This document shows positions 24,195 to 33,811 of a stretch of 64,000 nt of DNA, in pieces (positions within the stretch are counted from its first letter, which is position 1; each line of letters opens with the position of its first letter). The DNA is from Pomphorhynchus laevis (lineage: Eukaryota > Acanthocephala > Palaeacanthocephala > Echinorhynchida > Pomphorhynchidae). The position numbers were made by a program, and so were the translations under genes. The notes below the pieces were generated by a model. The model worked only from the letters and a program-made list of their open reading frames with translations, searched no databases and was not told the origin of the DNA. The stretch spans positions 83,044 to 147,043 of the forward strand of contig WNNJ02000845.1 of NCBI GenBank assembly GCA_012934845.2, given 5' to 3'.

Positions 24195-24639
24195 AAAGCG
24201 AACACTTTCATTAGTTCAAAAGTACACTTTCATCTGCAAGTTTTCATCTGTGTATGTGAAGTTAATATCGATGTTATTAAATGCTAAAAACGAAATAAAA
24301 AAGTCAATTCTAAATCTAACAGTGTATATTTCAATATTAAATATGCAAGTTTAAAATTTGTTTTGAAATTACAACTAATATATTGAATTGAATTTCAATT
24401 AAATTTAAAAAAAATGAGAAATTAAAAATTTAATTTGTGATAATATCAAATTCGCGTATTTGATGACAATAATATTCATAATAAACTCAAATTTTCATCA
24501 CGATTTAAGTAATAAAATTTTTATTGTTAGTCGTTTTCTGCCTGTAAAATAATCAGAAGAAATTTGAAATTGCAAGTTTTAAAATAAAAATCAATACAAT
24601 AATTTAAGATTTTATTGTTTTTAATTTGAGTAAATCTAT

Positions 24640-25083
24640 GAGCTAAAATTATTCGTGGTGGCACGACATTATCCTTGTAGGTTTTGTTCCTATTCTTGAT
24701 ACAGCAGGACGCTACTAATCAGTCCGGGAGAGTCTCATCGGTTGCTGACCAAGACTTACACCCGTTTTGTCTCCTATTATCTGCATCTCCGTAAACTGGT
24801 GATGATCGGATTTGATCTAGGGTGTACATAATTGAGGATCGTATTCTAACGATCCCCAATAGGGGATCGCATTCTTACGATTTATTAGAAACCTACCTTT
24901 TTGTGATTTGCCAGCCGGATCACGGTTTTTCATGCTGTCACTTGCATTGAATGTTTTTAATTTAACCTAGTTGCATCTGTGAACTGAAATTCTTTTAATT
25001 ATGACATTATCCTCAGTATTGATCCTATTCTTGATACAGCAGGACGCTACTAAAAGCTATTAGTAGCGTCCTGCTACATCAAG
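24640..25083. repeat. Repeated segment with inverted copy
   Basis: GATACAGCAGGACGCTACTA occurs at about 24698-24718 and about 25031-25051, each preceded by related sequence (CATTATCC, then TCCTATTCTT). It is followed at about 25057-25083 by its inverted copy TTAGTAGCGTCCTGCTACAT. The second copy therefore forms a strong hairpin. It is probably a foldback repeat with a partial duplicate. Confidence 0.5.
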
Positions 25084-25515
25084 TATTAACGCCCCATATT
25101 AATGCCCAATGATCATCTAATCACAATTTGATACTTGATTTTATCTGGTTTTTTTGTATGTATTGATCAATAACACGAAAGATTAATTAATTTTTCTAAT
25201 ACTGGACATTAGTTGACATTTAATATATTGATTATTAATAACAACAGATTATCCGGATACCATTAAAACAACGATCGTTGTTTTATTGTATCGTTTTATT
25301 TTCTCAAGTATCGTTTTTGTTGTTGTCATAATAAATTCTAAGGGCACTAGCCTTGTAAAACAAAAAGACATGACATTAATATTATGCTTTTTAAAAACCA
25401 CACTCTTGATTCACACTTTTTGTGTAAAAACTTACGACTGAAGCGAGAAGTGCACATAGCAATTGCCAAAAACTGTCTGACTGTTTGACTGTTTAGAAAC
25501 AGATGTGATTCGTCA

Positions 25516-28316
25516 ATGAAGAAAAGTAGTCTTCTAGACGAAAACAACCAAAGAACTGATTACACTTATGCAAGAACGTAAGTCGTCTTTTTACTAATTT
25601 TCGCACAACTGATAAACGACGATATTCTGACCTGAGCTCTTTCTACGCAGGACGAGTTATCTACCACCTGCATTAGCATCCCCTCAAGCTGAAAATATGA
25701 TACCGAACATGAAGCGCCATGGGATCAGAAAGCACAATTCAAGTGCAGATACGTCAACGTGTAAGTTACCATCACAGCAGCTTTCAGATAACTGAACAAA
25801 GTGATGTAAAATTAAAAATATGATATAATGCAACAAATGATGTTTAAACAAATCATATGTTTTATTATTTTCAAGGCCTTAATCTTCATTTGTCTAATAC
25901 TAAACAAAGTAACCAGCTATAATTGTTCTTCCAAATTGTTACAAAATCTAAAGATTTTGTAACAACTTGCTCCGTACTGAAAAAATCATTCCTTATATAA
26001 ATTTGAGTTGTTTGATATTGTGTATTAAATAGCACATTGCTATTTCATATTGCTATTTGACATATTGCTTCTCATCAGTGACTAGTACCTCCCACTGCTG
26101 GATGCAGAGGATGATCAACAGACATCCATCCCAATACCCTTCAGGTGTAAATCCATACACCTAGAATTCTACAGGACGCAAATATGAAATATGCGGTAAA
26201 TTCAATTATTCCTTGAAATTTATAATAGTATTATATTTTATAATACTATATTGTAATATCAACAATATGTTTATAATATTGGATTTTAATATTGGGTGTT
26301 ATTGCGTTGTATTTATATAAAACGCAATTAAATCATGAATTAATGCATGATTATCGGCGTTACATATTCTGTAGATTCATGGTCAATAATTAAGCTAAAC
26401 GATTATAAGTTAATAATCAAAATAGATAAAATCCGTTTTAATTTAATTCCTCATATTTCTAAATACTTTTAGCTCACAGGTGTGATTCGGAGGTTTCGAG
26501 CATACATAGTCAAAGGACTATTCCCGTAACATTTGACAATGAAAGGTCAAGTGGCGCAGGATCGATTAAATGTGTATCTGATTATCAAAAAGCTGGAAAT
26601 AAAAAATATGAACATAATACCGACGGCCGACGTTTCGGTTTTCGAAATCTAGCGTTACGCACCTTAAAGTATTTGTTTTGGATTGCCATTCTAATTGGAT
26701 GTAAGTTAATCTCAGTTCGCTAATACACTAATGCTATAGCATCAAAATAATGCGTATTTGATTTTAATTTCTAGAACAATATGTTCATGACATTTTTGTT
26801 TATTAAGGTCTTACAGCAGCGTTCCAGGTATTCATACACCCAGGTAAATTTAATGTTTCCAATTTGAAACAAGCAGCTAAGGTTAGTGGTGAAAAAGTAC
26901 ATTTTGCTTTTAATTATTAAAACAATTTTAGATAACATGGTTTGAAAATAACATTTTCAGTCGCAATTTTGACGATGATAAAATTACATGTAACCCATAC
27001 GTCTATATGCAGTTAAAGAAGGAAGTTAATAAACTTAAGGAAGATATTATTCAGCTAAAATCCAATAAGAATCGTTGCGGTTGTGATATAATACCAAACA
27101 CTTATTCAATCGAAGTATGTTGTTTATATGTGTAAGATAAATTATAAAAACTAACATTACAATTTATCATACATCACGAAATAAGAAATTTTTATATACA
27201 ACTTGTTATAATAAAGAAATTATATTTCTTATATAAGAAATTAATAAAGTCAAACTTTCATATTTAAAATACTATATACTGCCATTCAATATAAACATTA
27301 AAATTTTATGATTCGAGTAATTTAGAATAATTTCGATTCAATACCTGACTGGTTTGTCCGCTACGACAACGACAGAACTGGTTTGCTAGATTTTGCTAGT
27401 GCTCACATGGGTAGGGGAATTGATTAGACCTTAAATCAAATTAATAAATTAAGGTGGCGTAGTGTATTCGGTTGGCTGTACGAAACCATTTCAAAAAGGC
27501 TTTTTCACTCCTAAATCGAATAGTTATCCGGATACAGTATTAAATGTAAGTGCTGTTAAGAAGACGGCATGTTACTCTACAGTTAACTAAAATTATGTGA
27601 ATTTAGTCGAACATGGATCCTGGAAATTGCTGGTCATTTTCTGGAAATAACGGCAGTCTTGTCATTAAACTGAAAATACACATCCATCCAACTGGATTTA
27701 CATATGAACATATTGATCGATCAATTAGTTTGTACAAAGACAACAGTCCTCGTGAAATAACTATTAAGGTTTTCACAAAGTAATAAGTACCTAACTTAAA
27801 AATGTTTGTGTGTTCAGGCATTTAGCGATACAAACGTTAGCGACGTTCGTGAACTTGGTACATTTCACTTTAATTGGAACACGAGTAAATTACAAACCTG
27901 GACGTTTCAGGTAGTATTTTTCGTCAAAGCAATATTTGTAAAGTTGAAATTAACATATAATTACATTGTATCTTTAATTGAGGATTTATCAACATCCTAT
28001 CTTAATGTTTATAGTATAATTGAGGATTTATCAACATCCTATCTAAATGTTTATAGTAAATCAATTTTATTGTAAATGATTGTAAATTAGATAAAACATT
28101 CTAAAAACTTAAATCCTTTAAATTTTTCGTTTAATCATTTTTCGTTTAAATCATTTAAATTATCCTCAATTATAGAAGTTACCGTTTTATCTTTTGTATT
28201 TGTAGCATAACAACTCCGATTTTCAGGCGAACTTCTTTGATATAAAGATAAACTCAAATTGGGGAAACGTCGAACAAACCTGTTTATACAGAATTAGAAT
28301 TCATGGAAATACTTGA
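25516..28316 (+). CDS. SUN-domain protein, gene 1 (ten exons)
   Basis: Exons, inferred from splice sites: 25516-25577, 25651-25760, 26473-26700, 26808-26881, 27013-27114, 27326-27410, 27454-27545, 27607-27768, 27818-27910, 28227-28316. All phases agree and give 365 codons. The ATG follows an in-frame TGA at 25486. Order: a hydrophilic N-terminus, one membrane segment (LKYLFWIAILIGCLTAAF), a coiled coil (LKKEVNKLKEDIIQLKS), then a SUN domain with IPDWFVRYDN, GGVVYSVGC, PGNCWSF, HPTGFTYEHI, LGTFHFNW and SNWGN..TCLYRIRIHG. In the family, the SUN domain binds KASH peptides in the perinuclear space and links nucleus to cytoskeleton. The size is like the short SUN3/SPAG4 type. Introns 27411-27453 (43 nt) and 27769-27817 (49 nt) are tiny. 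A paralogue follows on the same strand. Confidence 0.87.
27975..28058 (+). repeat. 42-bp tandem duplication in the last intron of SUN gene 1
   Basis: Two copies of a 42-bp unit (TAATTGAGGATTTATCAACA onward) lie back to back at 27975-28016 and 28017-28058 with one difference. They lie wholly within the intron 27911-28226. Confidence 0.8.
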
Positions 28317-28432
28317 CAATGTCATTTCATTTTGTAGTCACTTGTGTAATTTGTTGTAAATTGCATTTTTTAATTTTTAAAAAAGCAAAAATGTTATTTC
28401 GCGTTTTGTCTAGTTTGTGTATTTTATATTGT

Positions 28433-28715
28433 TATATTTTTAATATTATTATAAATAATATTAAAAATACTATTATATGTCTTATTATATTTTGAATATT
28501 TTTTTAGTTTTTATAAAAATTTGTATATTTCTTATATTATATATTAATGATTAACTATAAAACATTTGAATATCTCAATATTTAGAAGCAATTGAGTAAG
28601 CAATTTAAATCATTGAATATTTAAAGAATTATATGACTTAAACAATATTAATTAATGAATATTAATTAAATATTTTTCCGGGATATAAATATTGAAAACC
28701 GAACACTTTTGTAAA
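28433..28715 (+). repeat. AT-rich unit downstream of SUN gene 1 (first of three)
   Basis: This stretch, ending ATAAATATTGAAAACCGAAC, recurs almost unchanged at about 31803-32108 and, as its right two thirds, at about 32118-32308. It is non-coding. The spread copies suggest local duplication that carried SUN 3'-flanking DNA; the neighbouring motif CTAGTGATTTTACATCTACA also lies near 31717 and after the second SUN gene near 41509. Confidence 0.65.
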
Positions 28716-29419
28716 AGTAACATTTTTTAAATAAAAAATAAAGAAAAAAGCGATGAACATTTTGACATAAGCAGCACTGGTTAGTGGATGTTTGTTTAAA
28801 TGGTGATATAATTGCCATATAAGTATTAAATGAATTATCTTTTGAAATAAAGAAGCTCTCAGGAAAACTAAACCTTACGTTATAGTACTAAATTAGCAGT
28901 TGACGATTTTACAGAGACATGCTGTCCGCTTTATAAATCTAGATTGGTACTTGTCAATCAATTGCATTAAAATCGATGAAATCAGGATACAGTTACTTTC
29001 GATTTCTAAAGTAGGTATTTATCATATAATTATAATATCAAATACGCCTAGCGTGGAATTCTTTTATGTGTTTTGCTCCTTTACGTCCGTTATGAGCTAA
29101 ATCTTCATCCGCCTTGGTTTGATCAGGAACTCCTCGCTGTCATAAAATCTCGTAATAAACTGTTGCGTCAGTCCACGTGTGACTCTAATTTCAAAGTCTA
29201 TTATAATTTTGATCGCAATATTATAAGTAAAATTAAACGCAAAAATCGACAGGTTTTTGAACAGAAGATTGGGAAAATATAATTAAATACAGCTTTTTTC
29301 GGTTCATATTTTGCATAACGGAGGTATTAGTAAGATACATACGCGCTTATTCGTCTTTTAACTTAGGATAATATTCTTAGTTAAAAAATATTTTGTTTTA
29401 AATATTTAAAAAATATTTT

Positions 29420-29540
29420 ACTAAACAAGACAGCCATGTCTTTAACTAAACAAGACAGCCATGTCTTTATAACTAAACAAGACAGCCATGTCTTTATAAC
29501 TAAACAAGACAGCCATGTCTTGTTTATAACTAAACAAGAC
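29420..29540 (+). repeat. Short tandem repeat with internal palindrome
   Basis: Four copies of a unit of about 27-30 bp, AACTAAACAAGACAGCCATG plus TCTTTAT. AAGACA..TGTCTT within each unit is an inverted pair. The last unit runs into LINE-B sequence (compare ATTAAACAAGACGGCTGGAC at 7521), so the array appears to have grown from the LINE-B junction. Confidence 0.7.
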
Positions 29541-29745
29541 CGGGCTGGACAAGAGTAGTTTAACAGGAGGGAAGATCTTAAGGAACATTTAACTAGAGTA
29601 GAATACCTTGAGTTTAGGGGAGTGATGTGGGGTTATGTACGGAGTAAAGTGGGTGTAAATGTGCTTTGGGATAAATCGAGTAATGTCCAGGGGAAGCCGG
29701 ATAGACCGCGTCTCTTGAAGGACTATAGCATCTGTGTCTCCCAGA
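29530..29745 (-). mobile_element. LINE-B scrap (endonuclease region)
   Basis: It aligns with 7521-7735 in the same orientation (GGCTGGACAAGAGTAGTTTA, later CCGCGTCTCTTGAAGGACTA). It is an isolated piece lying within the LINE-C remnant. The plus-strand frame starting at 29622 is mostly a shadow of it. Confidence 0.65.
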
Positions 29746-30045
29746 TCGAGGCAATTTTTGAGGAAGGTTATATAAGCTTTGGCGAGGCCATCACTGTAAA
29801 CAGAGGCTTTAATCTCAGTTTTAAATACTTTACAGAATTGAATAAGTTTCTTTTATATTGCAAAGCAAACTACCACAGAAAAATAATGAATAAATTCCTC
29901 CCTTCCATAGGAGCGAGTAACTTTATAAAAACCAAATTTTCTATTTTAGTGACTGGGGAAGCTTGCCCTCCGTTATATAGTCAAAATACAAAATTTACTA
30001 ACCTGCTTAAAATTAGCAATTTATTTGCGTCAAGTGCATAAGAGC

Positions 30046-30079
30046 ACTCAAAACGATTTTGTTCAAAATCGTTTTGAGT
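30046..30079. repeat. Perfect 16-bp hairpin with 2-nt loop
   Basis: ACTCAAAACGATTTTG (30046-30061) and its exact reverse complement (30064-30079) are separated by TT. It lies within the LINE-C remnant just after a stop. Confidence 0.6.
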
Positions 30080-30559
30080 TATTTTGTTAGAAAAGGTCGA
30101 AGTTTACCTTATAAGTAAATACTCTTCACCGGTTACTGGTGTATTTTACTGTCAACAAATTATTGCTGAAAATTTGGCAGATTCTTTTGTGACTGTACCT
30201 AATGACAATCAATTTGAATTGGTTAGCGTGGATGTTATCATCGATAACTAAAACTAATGACATGGAGCCTGTTTAAAAATTTGTACTTTTTGGTCATCTG
30301 GGTATGACACTATTTCACCTTTCTCAGATCGTATTTCACTAGCTCCAGTACTATGTGGTGGCTTAGTACAATTATTTCATTACAGTTTAAGTCATTCATA
30401 GATTCCTGAGTCATGGCAAATTGCCAATAATGTCCCTATAGCTAAATTGCATCCAGCTCAAACATGCTCAGATTTTTGTCCACTAAATATCACGTATTTC
30501 AAAGATTCTTAAAGCATTATTGCTAGGAGAGTGCGTTATAAACATTGTCCGATGATAGT

Positions 30560-30965
30560 ATTTTATATTACAATAAATGTCTATTATACAACCTTATCAT
30601 AGTCTTTATCATAGTATTTAATCTTTGATTTATTATACAAATTACTTTAAAATAATTCTTATATTTACACAATAATCTTTTAGCTTATTATCTCTTAAAA
30701 GTTGTTTTAATATTTCTAATTGTTCATAAATATATTTATCTCTTTTAATATTTTTAACTATATTTTCCTTATTCCTTTTATTCGGTAATATGTTCTAAAA
30801 TAAATAATTTACAGTTTTTAATATCATGTCCTATTAATCTCATATATTTATGAAATATAGTTTGGCTATTATGCTGTATATTATGTGTTGCCTAAACCTA
30901 GTTTTTAATATTTGATATGTTTTTCCTATATATTGCAATCCACATGTGCATTGTATAGGATACAC
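30560..30965 (-). mobile_element. PLE-1-type GIY-YIG remnant
   Basis: A diverged, shorter duplicate of 31140-31560: shared stretches include the ATATGTTCTAAAATAAATAA and TTGCAATCCACATGT sections. No intact frame. It lies immediately downstream, on the minus strand, of the better copy. Confidence 0.6.
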
Positions 30966-31145
30966 TACACCTATTTGTAGGAGTAGTGAAATAATTGAGA
31001 AATTATTATGAATAATTACTAATAAATAACAGACGATGTGCTAAATAAATAATTCACAATTCCTTATATTTACATAAAGATCTTTTGGCTTATTATCACC
31101 TAAAAGTTGTTTTAATATTTCTAATTGTTCATTTATATACATATC

Positions 31146-31556
31146 TTAATATTTTTTAACTCTATTTTTCCTATTCCTTTTATCACCATGACTTCTTGGT
31201 TTGCGTTTAACCGGATTATTGTAATATAGTTGTTTATTATGTATTATACTACTTCTGCCAATTCCTTGTACCACGTCATTCAATCCTAATGGGTACATGG
31301 AATTAAGTGTTTTAATCCAAAAATCTTCTTTTTCTAATAGTTTTTGATTTAATATTGAAATGTTTTCTTCGATAATATGTTCTAAAATAAATAATTTACA
31401 GTTTTTAATATCATGTCCTATTAATCTCATATGTTTATGAAATATAGTTTGACTATTATGCTGTATATTATATATGTGCTGCCTAAACCTAGTTTTTAAC
31501 ATTTGATATGTTTTTCCTATATATTGCAATCCACATGTACACTGTATTAGATACAC
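31146..31556 (-). CDS. PLE GIY-YIG endonuclease module
   Basis: A 136-residue frame entered from upstream (GVVYLIQCTCGLQYIGKT spans the GIY and YIG motifs). It continues with LKTRFRQH, GHDIKNCKLFILEHI, EDFWIKTLNSMYPLGLND and a basic tail. There is no RT in front of it. The YPLGLND end matches what is known of Penelope-like elements whose GIY-YIG domain is N-terminal (Naiad/Chlamys type), which fits the PLE-1 RT frames here that lack a C-terminal endonuclease. Such nucleases nick target DNA. The ATG is absent; the listed start is a GTG codon inside the motif. Confidence 0.7.
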   Translation of the reverse strand: MYLIQCTCGLQYIGKTYQMLKTRFRQHIYNIQHNSQTIFHKHMRLIGHDIKNCKLFILEHIIEENISILNQKLLEKEDFWIKTLNSMYPLGLNDVVQGIGRSSIIHNKQLYYNNPVKRKPRSHGDKRNRKNRVKKY

Positions 31557-31802
31557 TACACCTGCCGGTATTGCAGTTACAATTATTAATATTTAACAAA
31601 AAACATTTGTTTGTCGTATTACTTGCAATACAATTATTCAAAAATTATTCTAATCATGACTCAGATGAATCATGACTCAGATGATCCCTTCTGTAGTGAC
31701 TCAGTGTCCATCATAACTAGTGATTTTACATCTACAAATCTGTACTAAATTGAGTTTAATATATTCAACACTTGGAAATTACCATGTGGTTTTGTTTTAT
31801 AT

Positions 31803-32312
31803 TTTATATTGTTAAATTTTTAATATTATTATAAATAATATTAAACATATTATTGTCTTATTATATTTTGAATATTTTATTTTTAAGCAAATTTGTATAT
31901 TTATATTAAATATTAATGATTAGCTTATATTTATATTAAATATTGTAGCAAATAAACATTTGAATATCTCAATATTTAGAAGCAATTGATTAACCAATTT
32001 AGATCATTGAATATTTAAAGAATTATATGACTTAAACAATATTAAATAATATTTATTAATTAAATATTTATTTCCGGAATATAAATATAGAAAACCGAAC
32101 ACTTTTGATTAGCTAATTATAATTAATATTTAATATTTATTAAATATTATAGTAAATAAAACATTTGAATATCTCAATATTTAGAAGCAATTGAGTAAGC
32201 AATTTAAATCATTGAATATTTAAAGAATTATATGACTTAAACAATATTAATTAATGAATATTAATTAAATATTTTTCCTGGATATAAATATTGAAAACCG
32301 AACACAATCACC
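31803..32312 (+). repeat. Second and third copies of the SUN 3'-flank AT-rich unit
   Basis: 31803-32108 repeats 28433-28715. 32118-32308 repeats its right part again, both ending GAAAACCGAACAC. The two are arranged head to tail with a short spacer. Confidence 0.65.
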
Positions 32313-32731
32313 ACGACATCACTTTTTAAAATTATTATAAATTTGAGTTCTATTTTATCATGTTTGTGCATTATCAATGATAAGTTATATTTTTAAAAAT
32401 AATAAAATATTAGCACGTTACTCTAAGCGAGTCGAATATTTTGGGATTCCTCTACTACAAACGCTCTGTTTGAGTGCGAATTTAAACTGTTTTCACTTTT
32501 TAAAACAGCGTCATTTTGATAAATAACATTAACTGACGTTTTATCGGGTACATTTGGATTGAAGTGAAATTTATTTATTTTTACCTGTATATATCAGAGA
32601 AGCAAGTCAGTAAATGTTGTTTTAAAACAGCTGATATGTGTACTGGTAAGTGCCTATTTTTAAGATCTATGGAACTGTACAAATACTTAAAATGAACGTA
32701 ACTTAAAAGTATTTGTTAAATATATGAAACA

Positions 32732-33073
32732 TAAGGATGTTATACTGCTTTCTTCTTTAATCCTTGGCATGTGTCTGCGAACTAATGTACGAATATCGTC
32801 ACGAACCAGTTGCAACACGACCTAAACACTAATATCATCCTGACAAATCCACTAAAACACGTCTAGCTGAATTCTATATAGAGAATCCAAGTATTACAGC
32901 ATGTTTAAACGTCAGTGATCAGTGCGTACGCCCTGAATATCTACTGTGTACTAACGTCGGAGCAGGATAATATTAGTGGTTAGGTCGTGTTGCAACTGGT
33001 TCGTGAAGATATTTGTACATTAGTTTGCAGACACATGCATAGGATTAAAGAAGAGTGCAGTATAACATCCTTA
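32732..33073. mobile_element. MITE with 111-bp terminal inverted repeats
   Basis: The left arm 32732-32842 and right arm 32963-33073 are imperfect reverse complements (TAAGGATGTTATACTGC at the left tip). The 120-bp centre shows no coding frame. TATTTGTTAAATA flanks it at 32710-32722 and 33115-33127, perhaps a duplicated target or chance. A diverged relative lies at about 51345-51625. No transposase is present. Confidence 0.7.
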
Positions 33074-33531
33074 CGTTCACAGATTAATGACCTGCTCTGG
33101 AAATCTATTTCGAATATTTGTTAAATAGAAGGAATAGGTAAAGATTTCAAATGAAATGAGATGAAACGAAGAGAAAACTAGCAGATTACCTGTGAAATAG
33201 AGTAGTCAATACTTACTAATTCGGGACACCGACTGAGAATACAAACTAATAAAAGTATTTACGCTACCACAAGAAAATTATATTCCGTGACCAAATATAT
33301 CAGTGATACCAACAATGCTAATGGATAATTAAAGACGTGCAAATAAGTACTAAGAATTCCGTATTACTTTCAAGGATCATTCAATATTCTTTAATGGTTT
33401 ATTTTCTACCCAAAATTTAGATTTTTTAAATTATTATTTTTTTAAATTAAATAATTATACAATCATTATTGTTATATTTAACAATAATGATTTATATCAT
33501 TATTGTTATATTAAATATAGTTATATATTTA

Positions 33532-33759
33532 TCACTCCACAAGGAAGTTCGCAAAGTATGGACAACACATTGCTGAAGTTGAAAGGGCAACTTTCATTCC
33601 CGTGATACTTTCAACAAGCGAGAGCATTGGAGCAGAAGCACAGCAATTGTTGAGGTGGATTGCAGCCAAGTCTTCTACTTCATTGAAGTTGTCATACTCC
33701 GAGATTATCCGACACATTTGCTCAGGTATAAGTTTAACTCTTGCGTCCGGCTGCCTCAA
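33532..33759 (-). CDS. Coding-like minus-strand fragment, unrecognised
   Basis: A 75-residue frame with good amino-acid complexity (EQMCRIISEYDNFNEVEDL, then NCCASAPMLSLVESITGM) and open for several codons upstream of its Met. I do not recognise it. It lies only 53 nt before the start of SUN gene 2 on the other strand, so it is either part of a divergent gene or a decayed insertion. The plus-strand frame at 33602 is its shadow. Confidence 0.25.
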   Translation of the reverse strand: MRQPDARVKLIPEQMCRIISEYDNFNEVEDLAAIHLNNCCASAPMLSLVESITGMKVALSTSAMCCPYFANFLVE

Positions 33760-33811
33760 TGTGTATACGAGCGACCAGAATGTTAGTTAGAAGCCAAACA
33801 GCAAGTAGGCG

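Larger units (their letters stand above)
22040..25510. other. Long non-coding stretch with small repeats
   Basis: No gene recognised. It holds a direct repeat of about 75 bp (23324-23399 and 23517-23592, GACTGTAAATTAGGAATACC type), a perfect hairpin at 24151-24194, and a repeated segment with a hairpin at 24640-25083. The frame at 22802-23062 has no family resemblance. Confidence 0.5.
29073..30530 (+). mobile_element. LINE-C fragment (endonuclease-RT linker and early RT)
   Basis: 29073-29282 encodes PPWFDQELLAVIKSRNKLL, the linker signature that follows the endonuclease in CR1/Jockey-group LINEs. About 29830-30030 encodes the next part (NKFLPSIGASNFIKTKF); 30150-30230 has QIIAENLADSFVTVPND. 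30290-30500 has GYDTISPFL, then IPESWQIANNVPIAKLHP, the start of the RT. The catalytic RT motifs are absent, and stops, frame changes and an inserted LINE-B scrap break it. Confidence 0.6.
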
